The position numbers and the translations under genes are program-made. 64,000 nt of DNA, from positions 7,178,001 through 7,242,000 of the forward strand of contig NC_004463.1 in NCBI RefSeq assembly GCF_000011365.1. Direction: 5' to 3'. The stretch is from Bradyrhizobium diazoefficiens USDA 110 (GTDB taxonomy: Bacteria > Pseudomonadota > Alphaproteobacteria > Rhizobiales > Xanthobacteraceae). The notes beneath the pieces are model-generated. The model ran no database searches. It worked only from the letters and a program-made list of their open reading frames with translations, and was not told where the DNA came from. Below, piece by piece: positions 25,253-34,595 of this stretch. The number at the start of each line of letters is the position of its first letter. The stretch's first letter is position 1.

Positions 25253-25405
25253 GTGACAGCAATCATAAACGCGATTTCCCGGACGGTCGTCTCGGTCACC
25301 CGCGCCGACGTGGCGAAACACGCCCTGCTGCTGGCCGGAGCGTGCGCTTTCGTGTTCGTGCTCTCGCTCACTGATGGCCTGGATTTGAGCCCCGGATTGT
25401 TTTGA
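25253..25405 (+). CDS. Tiny single-span membrane protein
   Basis: The GTG at 25253, preceded by GAGAGG with a five-base spacer, encodes 50 residues with one hydrophobic segment ('ALLLAGACAFVFVLSL') in the second half and a polar start ('TAIINAISRTVVSVTRADV'). A GTG at 25202 would give 67 residues but has no ribosome-binding site. It is the last of the small-gene row and begins 53 bases after the preceding stop. Function unknown. The following 155 bases before the cyclic-di-GMP gene on the other strand contain nothing I recognise. Confidence 0.5.
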   Translation: MTAIINAISRTVVSVTRADVAKHALLLAGACAFVFVLSLTDGLDLSPGLF

Positions 25406-25560
25406 TCGTCGCGGTGGCGAGAACCACGATCGCCGCCCGGCGCTGTGCGCCGACGCCGGCGGCCCGTCTCCGGCGGATGTCGATTGGTGCCACGCGAACG
25501 ATGCACCGCACATTTGGACATGGCACGCCTTCGCGGGCCGATTAGTGAGGAGTCCACGCT

Positions 25561-28146
25561 CTACGCCGAGCGCTTCACCACGTCGCGATCTGCCGGCGCA
25601 ACATCGAGCCGCCCCAGCATCGCCCTCGCCTGCTCGGCGCAGTGCTCGATCAGCCAGCGCTCGAACGCGACCGGGGGAAGCGCGGGCGCGTAGAGGAAGC
25701 CTTGCACGACGTCGCAACCGAGATCGGCCAGCAATTTGCGCTGCGCCTCGGTCTCGACGCCCTCGGCGACGACGGTCATGCCGAGACCCTGCCCCACGCG
25801 CACCACGGCGGTGGCGATCGCGAGCGCGCCGGCGTCCGTCTCGATGTCGCGCATGAAACTGCGGTCGATCTTGAGCTCGCGGATCGGCAGGTGCGCGAGA
25901 CGGCTGAGGCTCGAATAGCCGGTGCCGAAATCGTCCACCGAGAGCCCGACGCCGAGCTCGCGGATCGCGTTCATCGTCTCGAGCGCGGCGACGCTGTCCT
26001 GCATGAACGCGCCCTCGGTGATCTCCAGCATCAGCGCGTCCGGCGGCAGCCCGTATTCGGCGAGAATGTCGGCCAGCCGCGCCGCCAGCGTGACGTTGCG
26101 GAAATTGATCGGCGACAGGTTCACCGACACGCAGGGAATGCTGAGCCCGGCGCGGCGCCAGCTCGCCATCTGCCGGCATGCCTCGCGCACCGACCACAGG
26201 CCGATCTGCTCGATCAGGCCGCATTCCTCGGCGAGCGGGATGAACTTTGCCGGCGAGACGTCGCCGAGTTCGGCATCGTGCCAGCGCGCCAGCGCCTCGA
26301 GGCCGTGGATCGCGCCGTCGCAGCTGCGGATCTGCGGCTGGTAGCTGAGCGTGAGCTCGCCCTCCGCGATGGCGCGGCGCAGCGCCGCGATCAGCGCCAG
26401 CCGCTGCTCGGTCAACCCGTTCATCTCGGCACTGAACAGCCGATGGGTCGAACGTCCCGCCTGCTTGGCCATGTACATGGCGGCGTCCGCCTGCTGCATC
26501 AAGGTGTCGATGTCGGTCGCATGATCGGGATAGAGGCTGATGCCGATGCTGGCCGACATCTGCATCTGCCGGGATCCGAGCCGCAACGGCGCAGCCAGCG
26601 CCTCGGTGATCCCGGTCGCGACACGCTCCGCACCCTCGGCGTCGCGATGGGGCAGCAGCACGACGAATTCATCGCCGCCGAGCCGGCCCAGGATGTCTTC
26701 CGGCCCGATCTGCTCGCGCAGGCGCTGCGCGAGCTGGATCAGGAGCTCGTCGCCGGCGGCGTGGCCGAGCGTATCGTTGACGTCCTTGAAATGGTCGACG
26801 TCGAGGAAGGCCAGCGCGACGTGGCTGCCGGTCGGACAGGCGTCGATCGCGGCTGAGATCAGGTGCCGCAGCTGCGCGCGGTTGGGCAGGCCGGTGAGAA
26901 TGTCGTGATAGGCGAGCCGCGCGATCTCCGCGCGTGCCTCCTTGCGCTCGATCGCAAACGCACCGAGGTTGACGCAGGCATCGACGATGCGCCGGTGCCA
27001 GTTGCTCGGCGCGCGCGGCTCCCGATAGTAGAAGGCGAAGGTGGCGATGACCCGGCCGTCCTTGGCCTTGACGGGGGTCGACCAGCAGGCGCGCAGGCCA
27101 ATCCCGAGCGGCATCGCCTTGTAGGGCTGCCAGCGCGGATCGGTGTCGAGATCTTCAGCCAGAACCGGCTCGCCATAGTAGGCAGCCGTTCCGCAGGAGC
27201 CGACATTGGGGCCGATCGCAACGCCGTCCAATGCGCGACAATAGTCCTCGGGCAAGCTGGGACCGCCGAGCGGGTGGATCAGGCCCGCGGCATCGACGTG
27301 AAGCAGCGAGCAGACGACGTCGGGCGCAATCTCCTCGACGCGGCGACACAGCCGATCGGCGATCTCGGCGATCGGGACCTCGTCGGCCAGCGCACTCATG
27401 ATGAGCTGCTGGAGCGAGCGGAGCTGCTTGGTCTCGGTGATGTCCTCGAGCAGCGCGAAGATGTGCTTGACCCGGCCCTTCTTGTCGCGGAGGGCATCGA
27501 TCCGGGCGCAGACCCAGATCTCCTCGCCGTCCTTGTCGTAGGCGAGCACCTCGGCCTCGCCGCGGCGGTCGCCATGCATCAGACGCTTGACGAGTTTGGC
27601 GACGGTCTTGCGATCGGTGTGGCGACCGGCGATGAGCTCGCCCGCGCGGCGACCTTCGGCCTCCTCGCTGGTATAGCCGAACAGCGAAGTGAACGCCGAA
27701 TTGACGTAGACAATGTTCTGCTCGGTGTCGGTGATGATCACCACGCGGTTGGTCTGGTCGGAGACGGCGTGGAGAAGCGCGATCCGCGCACGGCGCTCGG
27801 CCTCCGCGGTGACGTCGCGTGCGAACACGATGCGATGGACCGCGCCATCGATGGTCGCGGAGGACAGCGTGATGGCTACCTTGATGCGGCTGCCGTCGCG
27901 CCGCATGAGGCTGATCTCGTCGCGGAAATCCGTGACCGCGTCGGCCTGGAGGCATTTGAGGGTGAGAACGGCGGCATCGCGACCGAGCACCTCGGTGCGC
28001 GAGAGCTTCCAGATCCGCTCCGCGGCGGTGTTGAAGTGGATGATGCGCTGCGCGTCATCCACGATGACGACGCCATCGTCGGCACGTTCGAGCGCAGCCA
28101 GCAGCAGTTGCGGAGTTTCTGTCACGAGACAATCGGAGGCAGACAT
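25561..28146 (-). CDS. PAS-PAS-GAF-GGDEF-EAL cyclic-di-GMP enzyme
   Basis: The 861-residue cytoplasmic protein has two PAS domains (starting 'LLAALERADDGVVIVDDAQR' and 'LHAVSDQTNRVVIITDTEQN'), a GAF domain ('EEIAPDVVCSLLHVDAAGLI' onward), a diguanylate cyclase domain with intact 'RLGGDEFVVLL', and an EAL phosphodiesterase domain with 'EALARW', 'VNLSPINF', 'EITEGAF', 'VDDFGTGYSSL', 'KIDRSF' and 'AEGVET' all present. The allosteric inhibitory RxxD before GGDEF is not there (GPED instead), so product feedback through that site is not expected. Both output domains look capable of catalysis. The ATG at 28146 is preferred over an upstream start. It is followed on the same strand, 141 bases upstream, by an MFS gene. 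Confidence 0.93.
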   Translation of the reverse strand: MSASDCLVTETPQLLLAALERADDGVVIVDDAQRIIHFNTAAERIWKLSRTEVLGRDAAVLTLKCLQADAVTDFRDEISLMRRDGSRIKVAITLSSATIDGAVHRIVFARDVTAEAERRARIALLHAVSDQTNRVVIITDTEQNIVYVNSAFTSLFGYTSEEAEGRRAGELIAGRHTDRKTVAKLVKRLMHGDRRGEAEVLAYDKDGEEIWVCARIDALRDKKGRVKHIFALLEDITETKQLRSLQQLIMSALADEVPIAEIADRLCRRVEEIAPDVVCSLLHVDAAGLIHPLGGPSLPEDYCRALDGVAIGPNVGSCGTAAYYGEPVLAEDLDTDPRWQPYKAMPLGIGLRACWSTPVKAKDGRVIATFAFYYREPRAPSNWHRRIVDACVNLGAFAIERKEARAEIARLAYHDILTGLPNRAQLRHLISAAIDACPTGSHVALAFLDVDHFKDVNDTLGHAAGDELLIQLAQRLREQIGPEDILGRLGGDEFVVLLPHRDAEGAERVATGITEALAAPLRLGSRQMQMSASIGISLYPDHATDIDTLMQQADAAMYMAKQAGRSTHRLFSAEMNGLTEQRLALIAALRRAIAEGELTLSYQPQIRSCDGAIHGLEALARWHDAELGDVSPAKFIPLAEECGLIEQIGLWSVREACRQMASWRRAGLSIPCVSVNLSPINFRNVTLAARLADILAEYGLPPDALMLEITEGAFMQDSVAALETMNAIRELGVGLSVDDFGTGYSSLSRLAHLPIRELKIDRSFMRDIETDAGALAIATAVVRVGQGLGMTVVAEGVETEAQRKLLADLGCDVVQGFLYAPALPPVAFERWLIEHCAEQARAMLGRLDVAPADRDVVKRSA

Positions 28147-28287
28147 CGTTGGACCCGGCGGAAATCGGTCGAGGCTAGCGCTTCGATGGTGTCCAAGACG
28201 TTTTTTGCGGTCCCGCCGCGCCCCGCCAAGGCGCGACATGCTTAACGGTCCGCCAAGGAGACGAAGGCAATCCGATGTGTGCGGAAC

Positions 28288-29586
28288 CTACTCTGCGCGT
28301 CCGCCCTGGAGCTTATGCAGCCGTCCGGCCACGGCCCGCACCTTGCCCGGCGATGCCCGCCATACCGACAGCGCCGACAAGCCGCTCACGACCATGGCGA
28401 TCGCGAAGGCGAGCGTGTAATCGCCCGTGCGATCATGGAGAAAACCCGTGAGCCAGGGACCGGCCGCGCCGCCGGCCAGGGCCGCCAGCATGATCGTACC
28501 GAAGATGCTGCCCTGGTGTTTGCCCTGGAAGATCTCGAACACCACCGCGCCCATGATCGAGGTGAGGCCGTAGCCGAGCGCGCCTTGCGCGAACACCATG
28601 AGATAGACGAGCCAGAGCGAAGGCTGGAACTTCAGCGCCATCAGTGCCGCGAAACAGATCGCAAAGCCTGCGCAGCTGATGGCCCAGACCCATTCCCGTC
28701 CAATGCGATCGGAAACATGGCCCAGCACGATCTGGCCGGGAATGCCGAGCAGGCTGACGATGCCGAGCGCCCACACCGCGACACCGGGGCTGAAGCCGAT
28801 ATCGAGCAGGAACTTGGTCTGGTGCACCTGCACCGCGTACCAGATGTACAGGCCGGAGAAATAGCCGACCGCGATCCACCAGAACCGCGCCGTCCCGACC
28901 GCGCGTTTGAGCGTCCACTCGGTGCCGACCCAGACGGGATCGACGATGTTGGAGACCGGCTTTGCAGCGCCTGCGACCGGCGCGGCGTCGCCATCCGGCC
29001 GACGGCCGATATCCTCGGGGCGTTTGTGCAGGAACAGATTGATCGGCGCCAGCACGATCAGGATGAGCAGGCCCATCGCGGTGCAGGCCGTGCGCCAGCC
29101 GGTCTCTTCGATCATGTGCTGCACCCATGGCAGCAGCGTCACCGAGCCGATGCCGACGCCGGCAAAGGCGATGCCGATGGCGAAACCGCGCTTGCGGATG
29201 AACCAGTTCGGAAGGAACAGCGACTGGCCGGAATAGCCGAGACAGACGCTGCCGGCGCCGACCATGACGCCGATGGTCACGTAGAGATGCCAGGGCTCGC
29301 TGGTGAGCGGAGCGAGCAGCAGCCCGCCGCCCATCAGCGCGACGCCGAGCTCCATCACCGCGCGGGGACCGGCGCGGTCCATCAGGCGACCGATCAGCGG
29401 GCTGACCACGCCCGACACCACGAAGCCGAACGAGAAGGCGCCGGCGGTGACGCCGCGCTCCCAGCCGAATTCGGAGATGATCGGCGGAAAGAACAGCGAG
29501 AACGCGGTGCGCGCGTTGACGCCGATGGCCATGGTGACAAACGTCACCGCGACCACGACCCAGCCGTAGAAGAACGGAAGCCGCAT
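28288..29586 (-). CDS. MFS transporter (OFA/monocarboxylate-like)
   Basis: This 432-residue protein has twelve predicted membrane segments and the MFS loop 2-3 motif 'GRLMDRAGPRAVMELG'. It begins 'MRLPFFYGWVVVAVTFVTMA', the 'YGW-V' start typical of monocarboxylate/oxalate-formate antiporter-like MFS carriers, with 'LPNWFIRKRGFAIGIAFAGV' matching the same group. The substrate is probably a small organic anion, but this is inference from subfamily. It lies between two GGDEF-EAL genes on the same strand with gaps of about 140 bases on both sides. Confidence 0.9.
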   Translation of the reverse strand: MRLPFFYGWVVVAVTFVTMAIGVNARTAFSLFFPPIISEFGWERGVTAGAFSFGFVVSGVVSPLIGRLMDRAGPRAVMELGVALMGGGLLLAPLTSEPWHLYVTIGVMVGAGSVCLGYSGQSLFLPNWFIRKRGFAIGIAFAGVGIGSVTLLPWVQHMIEETGWRTACTAMGLLILIVLAPINLFLHKRPEDIGRRPDGDAAPVAGAAKPVSNIVDPVWVGTEWTLKRAVGTARFWWIAVGYFSGLYIWYAVQVHQTKFLLDIGFSPGVAVWALGIVSLLGIPGQIVLGHVSDRIGREWVWAISCAGFAICFAALMALKFQPSLWLVYLMVFAQGALGYGLTSIMGAVVFEIFQGKHQGSIFGTIMLAALAGGAAGPWLTGFLHDRTGDYTLAFAIAMVVSGLSALSVWRASPGKVRAVAGRLHKLQGGRAE

Positions 29587-29725
29587 GTTGTGTTTATTTC
29601 ATCCCTAGACGATCCTACCGACCATCCGGCGATGCCTGGGTCAAGCGCTTTTCGCGGATACCCGTCCGGCGCAATCGCATTCGAGAGAACGCGGCTGCTT
29701 GCGGCACATCCTTCGAGGCGAACGC

Positions 29726-32155
29726 TCAGGCGGCGTCGCGCTGCGAAGGCCGGACGGACTCGTCGAATGCGATCTGGCCGACCGGCTGCGGACGCCCGAA
29801 CAGATAGCCTTGCGCGAAATTGACGCCGAGCGCCTTCAGCCGCTCGAACTCTTCACATGTCTCGACGCCCTCGGCGGTGACCGACATGTCCAGCCCGCGC
29901 GCCAGCGTCACGATCGAGGCGATGATGGCGGAGCTGCGCGGCTGATGCGTGAGGTTGCGGATGAACGACTTGTCGATCTTGATCTTGTCAAACGGGAACG
30001 TGGTCAGATAGCTGAGCGACGAATAGCCGGTGCCGAAATCGTCGAGCGCGAGCTCGATGCCGAGCTGCTTCAGCCGCTCCATGAAAGCGAGGTTCTCGAC
30101 GCCGCGTTCCAGCAGCACGGATTCCGTGATCTCGATCTCCAGCCGCTCGGGCGGCAGGCCGGAATCGGCGAGCGCCGCGCAGATCATCTCGAACAGCTCG
30201 GCCTCCTTGAACTGGATCGGCGACAGGTTCACCGCGACCGCGAGGCCGGAGGGCCAGCCGGCCGCATCCTCGCAGGCGCGCCGCAGCACGAATTCGCCGA
30301 GCGGCACGATCAGCCCCGTCTCCTCGGCCAGCGGAATGAACTGGTCCGGCGGGATCAGGCCGCGACTCGGATGCCGCCAGCGCACCAGCGCCTCGAAGCC
30401 GCGCCGCTCACTGCTGTGGGCATCGACGAACGGTTGGTAGTGCACCTCGAGCTGGCAGAGCGCGATGGCGTCGCGCAAGTCACCTTCCAGCGTGTTGCGC
30501 GCCTCGAGCTCGGCCGACATCGCCTCGTCGTAGATGGTGAAGCAGTTGCGGCCCGCCGATTTCGAGCGATAGAGCGCAAGGTCGGCTTTCTTGAGCAGCT
30601 GTTCCTGGTCGCTGCCGTGATCCGGTGCGATCGCGATGCCGATGCTGGTGCCGATCTCCACGCGATGTCCGGGCAGGAGGAACGGTTCGGCAACGAGTTT
30701 CGCGATCCGCGCCGCCAGCTCGGTGGAGCAGGTGCGCTGATCCTCGGCCCCCTCCTGGATGATGGCGAATTCGTCGCCGCCGAGCCGCGCCAGCACGTCG
30801 GTGGCGCGCAGCGCCGATTTCAGCCGCTGCGCCACCTGGCGCAGCAGCGCATCGCCGGCGCCGTGACCGAGGGAGTCGTTGACGTTCTTGAAGCGGTCGA
30901 GATCGAGCATCAGGATCGAGAAGGTCGAACCGCCGTCGTTGAGCTGGCCGTTGAGATCGTCGAGCCGGGCGAGGAAGAAGGCGCGGTTCGGCAGGCCGGT
31001 CAGGATGTCGGTCTGGGCGAGCTCGAGCACCCGACGGTTCGCCAGCGACAGCCGCCGCGAATTGCGGCTTGCCAGCATCAGATAGGCCGACAGCGACAGC
31101 GTGAGCAGCATGCCGACGACGAGGACCGCGGCCGCGCGGTCGTAGGACGTCTCCAGCGCGCCGCCGGCCGTCGGCATGGCGCGCACCTGCCAGTCGGTGT
31201 CGCCGATCTTGAGACTGCCCGACCAGTGCAGGGCCCGTGCCACGTCCCGCATCGACTGCGGCGCCGTGGCGGCCGACGCATAGTCCGGCAACATTTCTTC
31301 CAGGCTGACGATCTGCCCCGTGAAGGGCGGATAGACGTTCACGCTGACCGCGGGGCTTGCGCCGGTGGTCACGCGAATGGACTGGATCAGCATCGGCAGG
31401 TCGAAGATGCCGACGACGAAGCCGGCCAGATTGCGGCGCCGGTCCGCGACCGTCTCGCGCGACGTCCCTTTGGCGTAGACGGGAATGGCCACGAGGACGT
31501 CGGGCAGCCGGCCACCCTCCTTGGGTTCGAACAGGTGGGTGCGGATGGCCGCGATCCGATCGTTGTCGCGCGCCCGCTCCAGGGCCGCACGGCGTTCCGG
31601 GACGGTCGCGTAATCCATGCCGTAGACCTGTGACGTCTTCGGCTGGGTCGAGTAGAACACTGGGAAATATTCGTCGCTCTGCGGCGCCGTCGCAAAGCCG
31701 TCGCCCTGAAGCGACTTGATGCGATAGCCGGACACGCCGTCCGTGATCGCGGCAGCCTCGTATTCGGCGCGCTCCTTGCGGTTGACGCGCGGCAGCCAGG
31801 CGATGCGCAGCATGCCGGGATGGCGCTCGAACAGGCGGGTGCTGAAGGTCTCGAATTCGCTGCGGGTGATTTCCTCGTTGGTCGATTCGAACAGCGTGCG
31901 CAGCGCGACGAGCCTGCTGATATACTCACTCATGCCGTTCTGCATGACGATCGCTTCGGTTTCGGCCGCGTTCTCGAACTCGATCCTGGTGACGCGGTTT
32001 TCCCACCGCGCGACGGCGGCCGCGCCCACGATCGAGAACAGCAGGCCGACGGCAACCGCGACCAGCGCAGGGCGATACAGTCCGAGCAGCGGCGCGGCAC
32101 GCCACCATCCGGTCATCCGTTTCCGATCCTGATCGTTCTGATCGCGACCGCCCAT
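29726..32155 (-). CDS. CHASE-GGDEF-EAL membrane cyclic-di-GMP enzyme
   Basis: The 809-residue protein has a transmembrane helix near the start ('LVAVAVGLLFSIVGAAAVA'), a periplasmic CHASE domain ('ITRSEFETFSTRLFERHPGM', 'VSGYRIKSLQGDGFATAP'), a second transmembrane helix ('AAAVLVVGMLLTLSLSAYLM'), a GGDEF domain with intact 'RLGGDEFAII' and an RATD inhibitory site, and an EAL domain with 'EALVRW', 'VNLSPIQF', 'EITESVL', 'LDDFGTGYSSL' and 'KIDKSF'. It should sense a small extracellular ligand and adjust cyclic-di-GMP. The start may be the ATG at 32155 or 32116. It diverges from an orphan periplasmic binding protein, a possible partner. Confidence 0.92.
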   Translation of the reverse strand: MGGRDQNDQDRKRMTGWWRAAPLLGLYRPALVAVAVGLLFSIVGAAAVARWENRVTRIEFENAAETEAIVMQNGMSEYISRLVALRTLFESTNEEITRSEFETFSTRLFERHPGMLRIAWLPRVNRKERAEYEAAAITDGVSGYRIKSLQGDGFATAPQSDEYFPVFYSTQPKTSQVYGMDYATVPERRAALERARDNDRIAAIRTHLFEPKEGGRLPDVLVAIPVYAKGTSRETVADRRRNLAGFVVGIFDLPMLIQSIRVTTGASPAVSVNVYPPFTGQIVSLEEMLPDYASAATAPQSMRDVARALHWSGSLKIGDTDWQVRAMPTAGGALETSYDRAAAVLVVGMLLTLSLSAYLMLASRNSRRLSLANRRVLELAQTDILTGLPNRAFFLARLDDLNGQLNDGGSTFSILMLDLDRFKNVNDSLGHGAGDALLRQVAQRLKSALRATDVLARLGGDEFAIIQEGAEDQRTCSTELAARIAKLVAEPFLLPGHRVEIGTSIGIAIAPDHGSDQEQLLKKADLALYRSKSAGRNCFTIYDEAMSAELEARNTLEGDLRDAIALCQLEVHYQPFVDAHSSERRGFEALVRWRHPSRGLIPPDQFIPLAEETGLIVPLGEFVLRRACEDAAGWPSGLAVAVNLSPIQFKEAELFEMICAALADSGLPPERLEIEITESVLLERGVENLAFMERLKQLGIELALDDFGTGYSSLSYLTTFPFDKIKIDKSFIRNLTHQPRSSAIIASIVTLARGLDMSVTAEGVETCEEFERLKALGVNFAQGYLFGRPQPVGQIAFDESVRPSQRDAA

Positions 32156-32442
32156 CTTGATCCGCAAGTCCCCATCGGCGCGGCGCGCTCGAACCTCTGG
32201 TTGAGCCGCCGGAACCACTATCGGACAGGGATCGGGGTTAAGAACTGCGAAATTTCGGAACCTGGTCGTCCGGCATTGCGCGGCTTAGTTAACGATTGCC
32301 CCAGCGAGTTGCGGCAGAGTGGTAGTAAGTTGCCGGTTTTACCCGGAGTCTTACGGATCGTCGTCGCGGCGCGGGTTAGCGACCTGTTCAGCCCGCAGAA
32401 CTATCGTTTCCCCAACGCGTCCAGCATCCGACAAGCATCCAC

Positions 32443-33609
32443 ATGACACGATCGCGCTCCGCGACATACCTCGCCTTGACCGTCGCATTGCTGACCGCGG
32501 CCATGCTGCCTGCGAAAGGCGATGAGGTCGGCGTCAGCGACGATGCGATCCTGTTCGGCCAGGTGGCCGCACTCGAAGGCCCCTCCTCGGCGCTCGGGCA
32601 GCGCATGCGGCAAGGCATCGTCGCGGCGTTCACCGAGATCAACGGCAAGGGCGGCGTCCATGGCCGCAAGCTCCAGCTCATCAGCCGCGACGACGGCTAC
32701 GACCCCGATCGTTCCGTGGCGCAGACGCTGCAGCTGCTCGAGGACGACAAGGTGTTCGCGCTGATCGGCGCGGTCGGCACGCCGACCGCGATGGCGACGA
32801 TACCGATCACCAGCGCCAGGAAAGTCCCCTTTATCGGTCCGTTCACCGGCGCCGAGTTCCTGCGCGACCTCGAGCTTCCAAACGTCGTCAACATCCGCGC
32901 GAGCTACGGCGCGGAGGCCGAGGCATGGATCAAGCATCTCACCGAGGACCGCCGGTTCACCCGCATCGGCATCTTCTACCAGGATGATTCCTTCGGCCGC
33001 GATGGACTTGTCGGCGTGAAGCGCGCGCTTGCCAGGCGCGGCCTCGAGCTCGCCGCCGAAGGCACCTTCGAGCGCAACACCCGCGCCGTCGCCGCGGCCT
33101 GGCGGATGATCAAGCGCGCCGAACCCGAGGCCATCGTCATGGTCGGGACCTACGGTCCCTGCGCCGAGTTCATCAAGCTCGCACACCGCAGCGGCTCGTA
33201 TCCGACCTTCGTCAACATCTCCTTCGTCGGCGCCAACGCGCTCGCCAGGGAGCTCGGCCCCGAGGGCGAAGGCGTCATCGTCTCGCAGGTCGTGCCGTTT
33301 CCCTGGGATCGCTCGCTCAAGCTCGTCGCCGACTACCAGGCGGCGCAGACGGCGTTCGACCCGACGCTGACACCGGACTTCGTGTCGCTCGAAGGCTATC
33401 TCTCCGGCCGCCTCGCAGCCGCGGCGCTGGAAAAGGCCGGACCGCAACCGACGCGCGCGAGCCTCCTGCGCGCCATCAACGACGTCGGCCGCTTCGACAT
33501 CAGCGGCAGCATCGTCACCGTCGGCATGCGCATGATCGACGCCCCGCCGAAGGTGTTCCTGACGGTGATCCAGAAGGACGGGACGTTCAGGGCAGTGGAC
33601 CGGTTTTAG
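32443..33609 (+). CDS. Periplasmic branched-chain amino acid-type binding protein (orphan)
   Basis: This 388-residue protein has a signal peptide (RSATYLALTVALLTAAMLPA) and a Peripla_BP_6 domain like LivJ/LivK and the amide-binding proteins ('LFGQVAALEGPSSALGQRMR', 'IGAVGTPTAMATIPITSARK', 'FYQDDSFGRDGLVGVKRALA'). No permease or ATPase genes are adjacent, so it either feeds a transporter elsewhere or acts as a sensor subunit. It is divergent from the CHASE-GGDEF-EAL gene across 287 bases without recognisable sites. Its stop overlaps by four bases that of the convergent dehydrogenase gene. Confidence 0.9.
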   Translation: MTRSRSATYLALTVALLTAAMLPAKGDEVGVSDDAILFGQVAALEGPSSALGQRMRQGIVAAFTEINGKGGVHGRKLQLISRDDGYDPDRSVAQTLQLLEDDKVFALIGAVGTPTAMATIPITSARKVPFIGPFTGAEFLRDLELPNVVNIRASYGAEAEAWIKHLTEDRRFTRIGIFYQDDSFGRDGLVGVKRALARRGLELAAEGTFERNTRAVAAAWRMIKRAEPEAIVMVGTYGPCAEFIKLAHRSGSYPTFVNISFVGANALARELGPEGEGVIVSQVVPFPWDRSLKLVADYQAAQTAFDPTLTPDFVSLEGYLSGRLAAAALEKAGPQPTRASLLRAINDVGRFDISGSIVTVGMRMIDAPPKVFLTVIQKDGTFRAVDRF

Positions 33610-34583
33610 GGTCGCCGCGTCCAGCGATCGGCATTGACGGCGCCCGGCGGGGCCTCGCCTTTGACGATCGCTTCCACCTGCCGCACGGTTTCCAGCGACT
33701 GGTACTCGATCGCCTGCGGCGTCAGGCCGCCGACATGCGGTGTGGCGATGACGTTGGGCAGCCTGGCCAACTCCGGCGTCGGCATCTGGTCGGGCGCGCG
33801 GCCGACATCCATTGCCGCACCCGCGATACGATTCTCAAGCAGCGCCTTCGCCAACGCGGCCTCGTCGACGAGATTGCCGCGCGAGAGATTGATGAAGACC
33901 GCATGCTTCTGCATGCGCGCCAGCGCCGCCTCGCCGATCAAGTTCTCGGTCTCTGCATTGGCGATCGCAAGGCAGACGACATAGTCGGATGCGGCGAGGA
34001 GCTCGTCGAGGCCGACCTGCCTGATGGCGCTGTCGCTGACATCAGCAAAGGGATCGGCGACCAGCACCTCCATGCGCATCACCTTGGCGATCTCGGCGAG
34101 ATAGCGCCCGATGCTGCCATAGCCGATGATACCGATCCTGCTATCGGCGAGCTGACGGCCCATCCGCGCCTCGGGTTTACGTCCGGCCTGGTAGTCCGCC
34201 GTCGTCCGCGACACGCCGCGGGAGAGATCGACCATGAAGCCGAGCGCGAGCTCGGCCACCGCCTGAACGAAGCCGGGGCCGGCGCGGGTCACCAGCACGC
34301 CCGCCTTCGAGGCCGCATCGACGTCGACGTTGCGGATGTCGACGGCGCAGCGGACGAAGGCGCGCAAATGCGGCAGTTGCGGAAATATCTCGCCGCGTCC
34401 CTCCGTCATGCGATCGGCGACGACGATGTCAACGTCCCTGGCCGCGCGGACGAGGCCGGCCGCATCGAGCGGCTGATCGCCCTCGTGCAGGATCACCTCG
34501 GCGGCCGCGCGCAGGCCGTTCAGGCTGCGATCGCCGTAGTAATTCCGCCGCATCTCCGGCGTGTGCGCGAGCAGGACTTTCAC
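33606..34583 (-). CDS. D-2-hydroxyacid dehydrogenase family protein
   Basis: The 325-residue protein has the NAD-binding domain of the D-2-hydroxyacid dehydrogenases, with 'GIIGYGSIGRYLAEIA', the catalytic Arg region 'FINLSRGNLVDEAALAKALL' and catalytic His in 'NVIATPHVGGLT'. The position of the catalytic Glu (E-P in DVF-xx-EP) reads 'DVGRAPDQMP', so that Glu is absent or replaced by a shifted Asp. Substrate cannot be predicted. It follows the fused TRAP permease gene by 12 bases and is probably the last gene of the dctP-dctQM operon, which suggests the transported acid or its product is its substrate. Confidence 0.85.
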   Translation of the reverse strand: MKVLLAHTPEMRRNYYGDRSLNGLRAAAEVILHEGDQPLDAAGLVRAARDVDIVVADRMTEGRGEIFPQLPHLRAFVRCAVDIRNVDVDAASKAGVLVTRAGPGFVQAVAELALGFMVDLSRGVSRTTADYQAGRKPEARMGRQLADSRIGIIGYGSIGRYLAEIAKVMRMEVLVADPFADVSDSAIRQVGLDELLAASDYVVCLAIANAETENLIGEAALARMQKHAVFINLSRGNLVDEAALAKALLENRIAGAAMDVGRAPDQMPTPELARLPNVIATPHVGGLTPQAIEYQSLETVRQVEAIVKGEAPPGAVNADRWTRRP

Positions 34584-34595
34584 GGCAGGACTCCT

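Noticed and set aside
28279..31633. Two long plus-strand frames opposite the MFS and second GGDEF-EAL genes
   Set aside because: Both are His/Asp/Gln/Arg-rich shadows of strong minus-strand genes with intact catalytic motifs.
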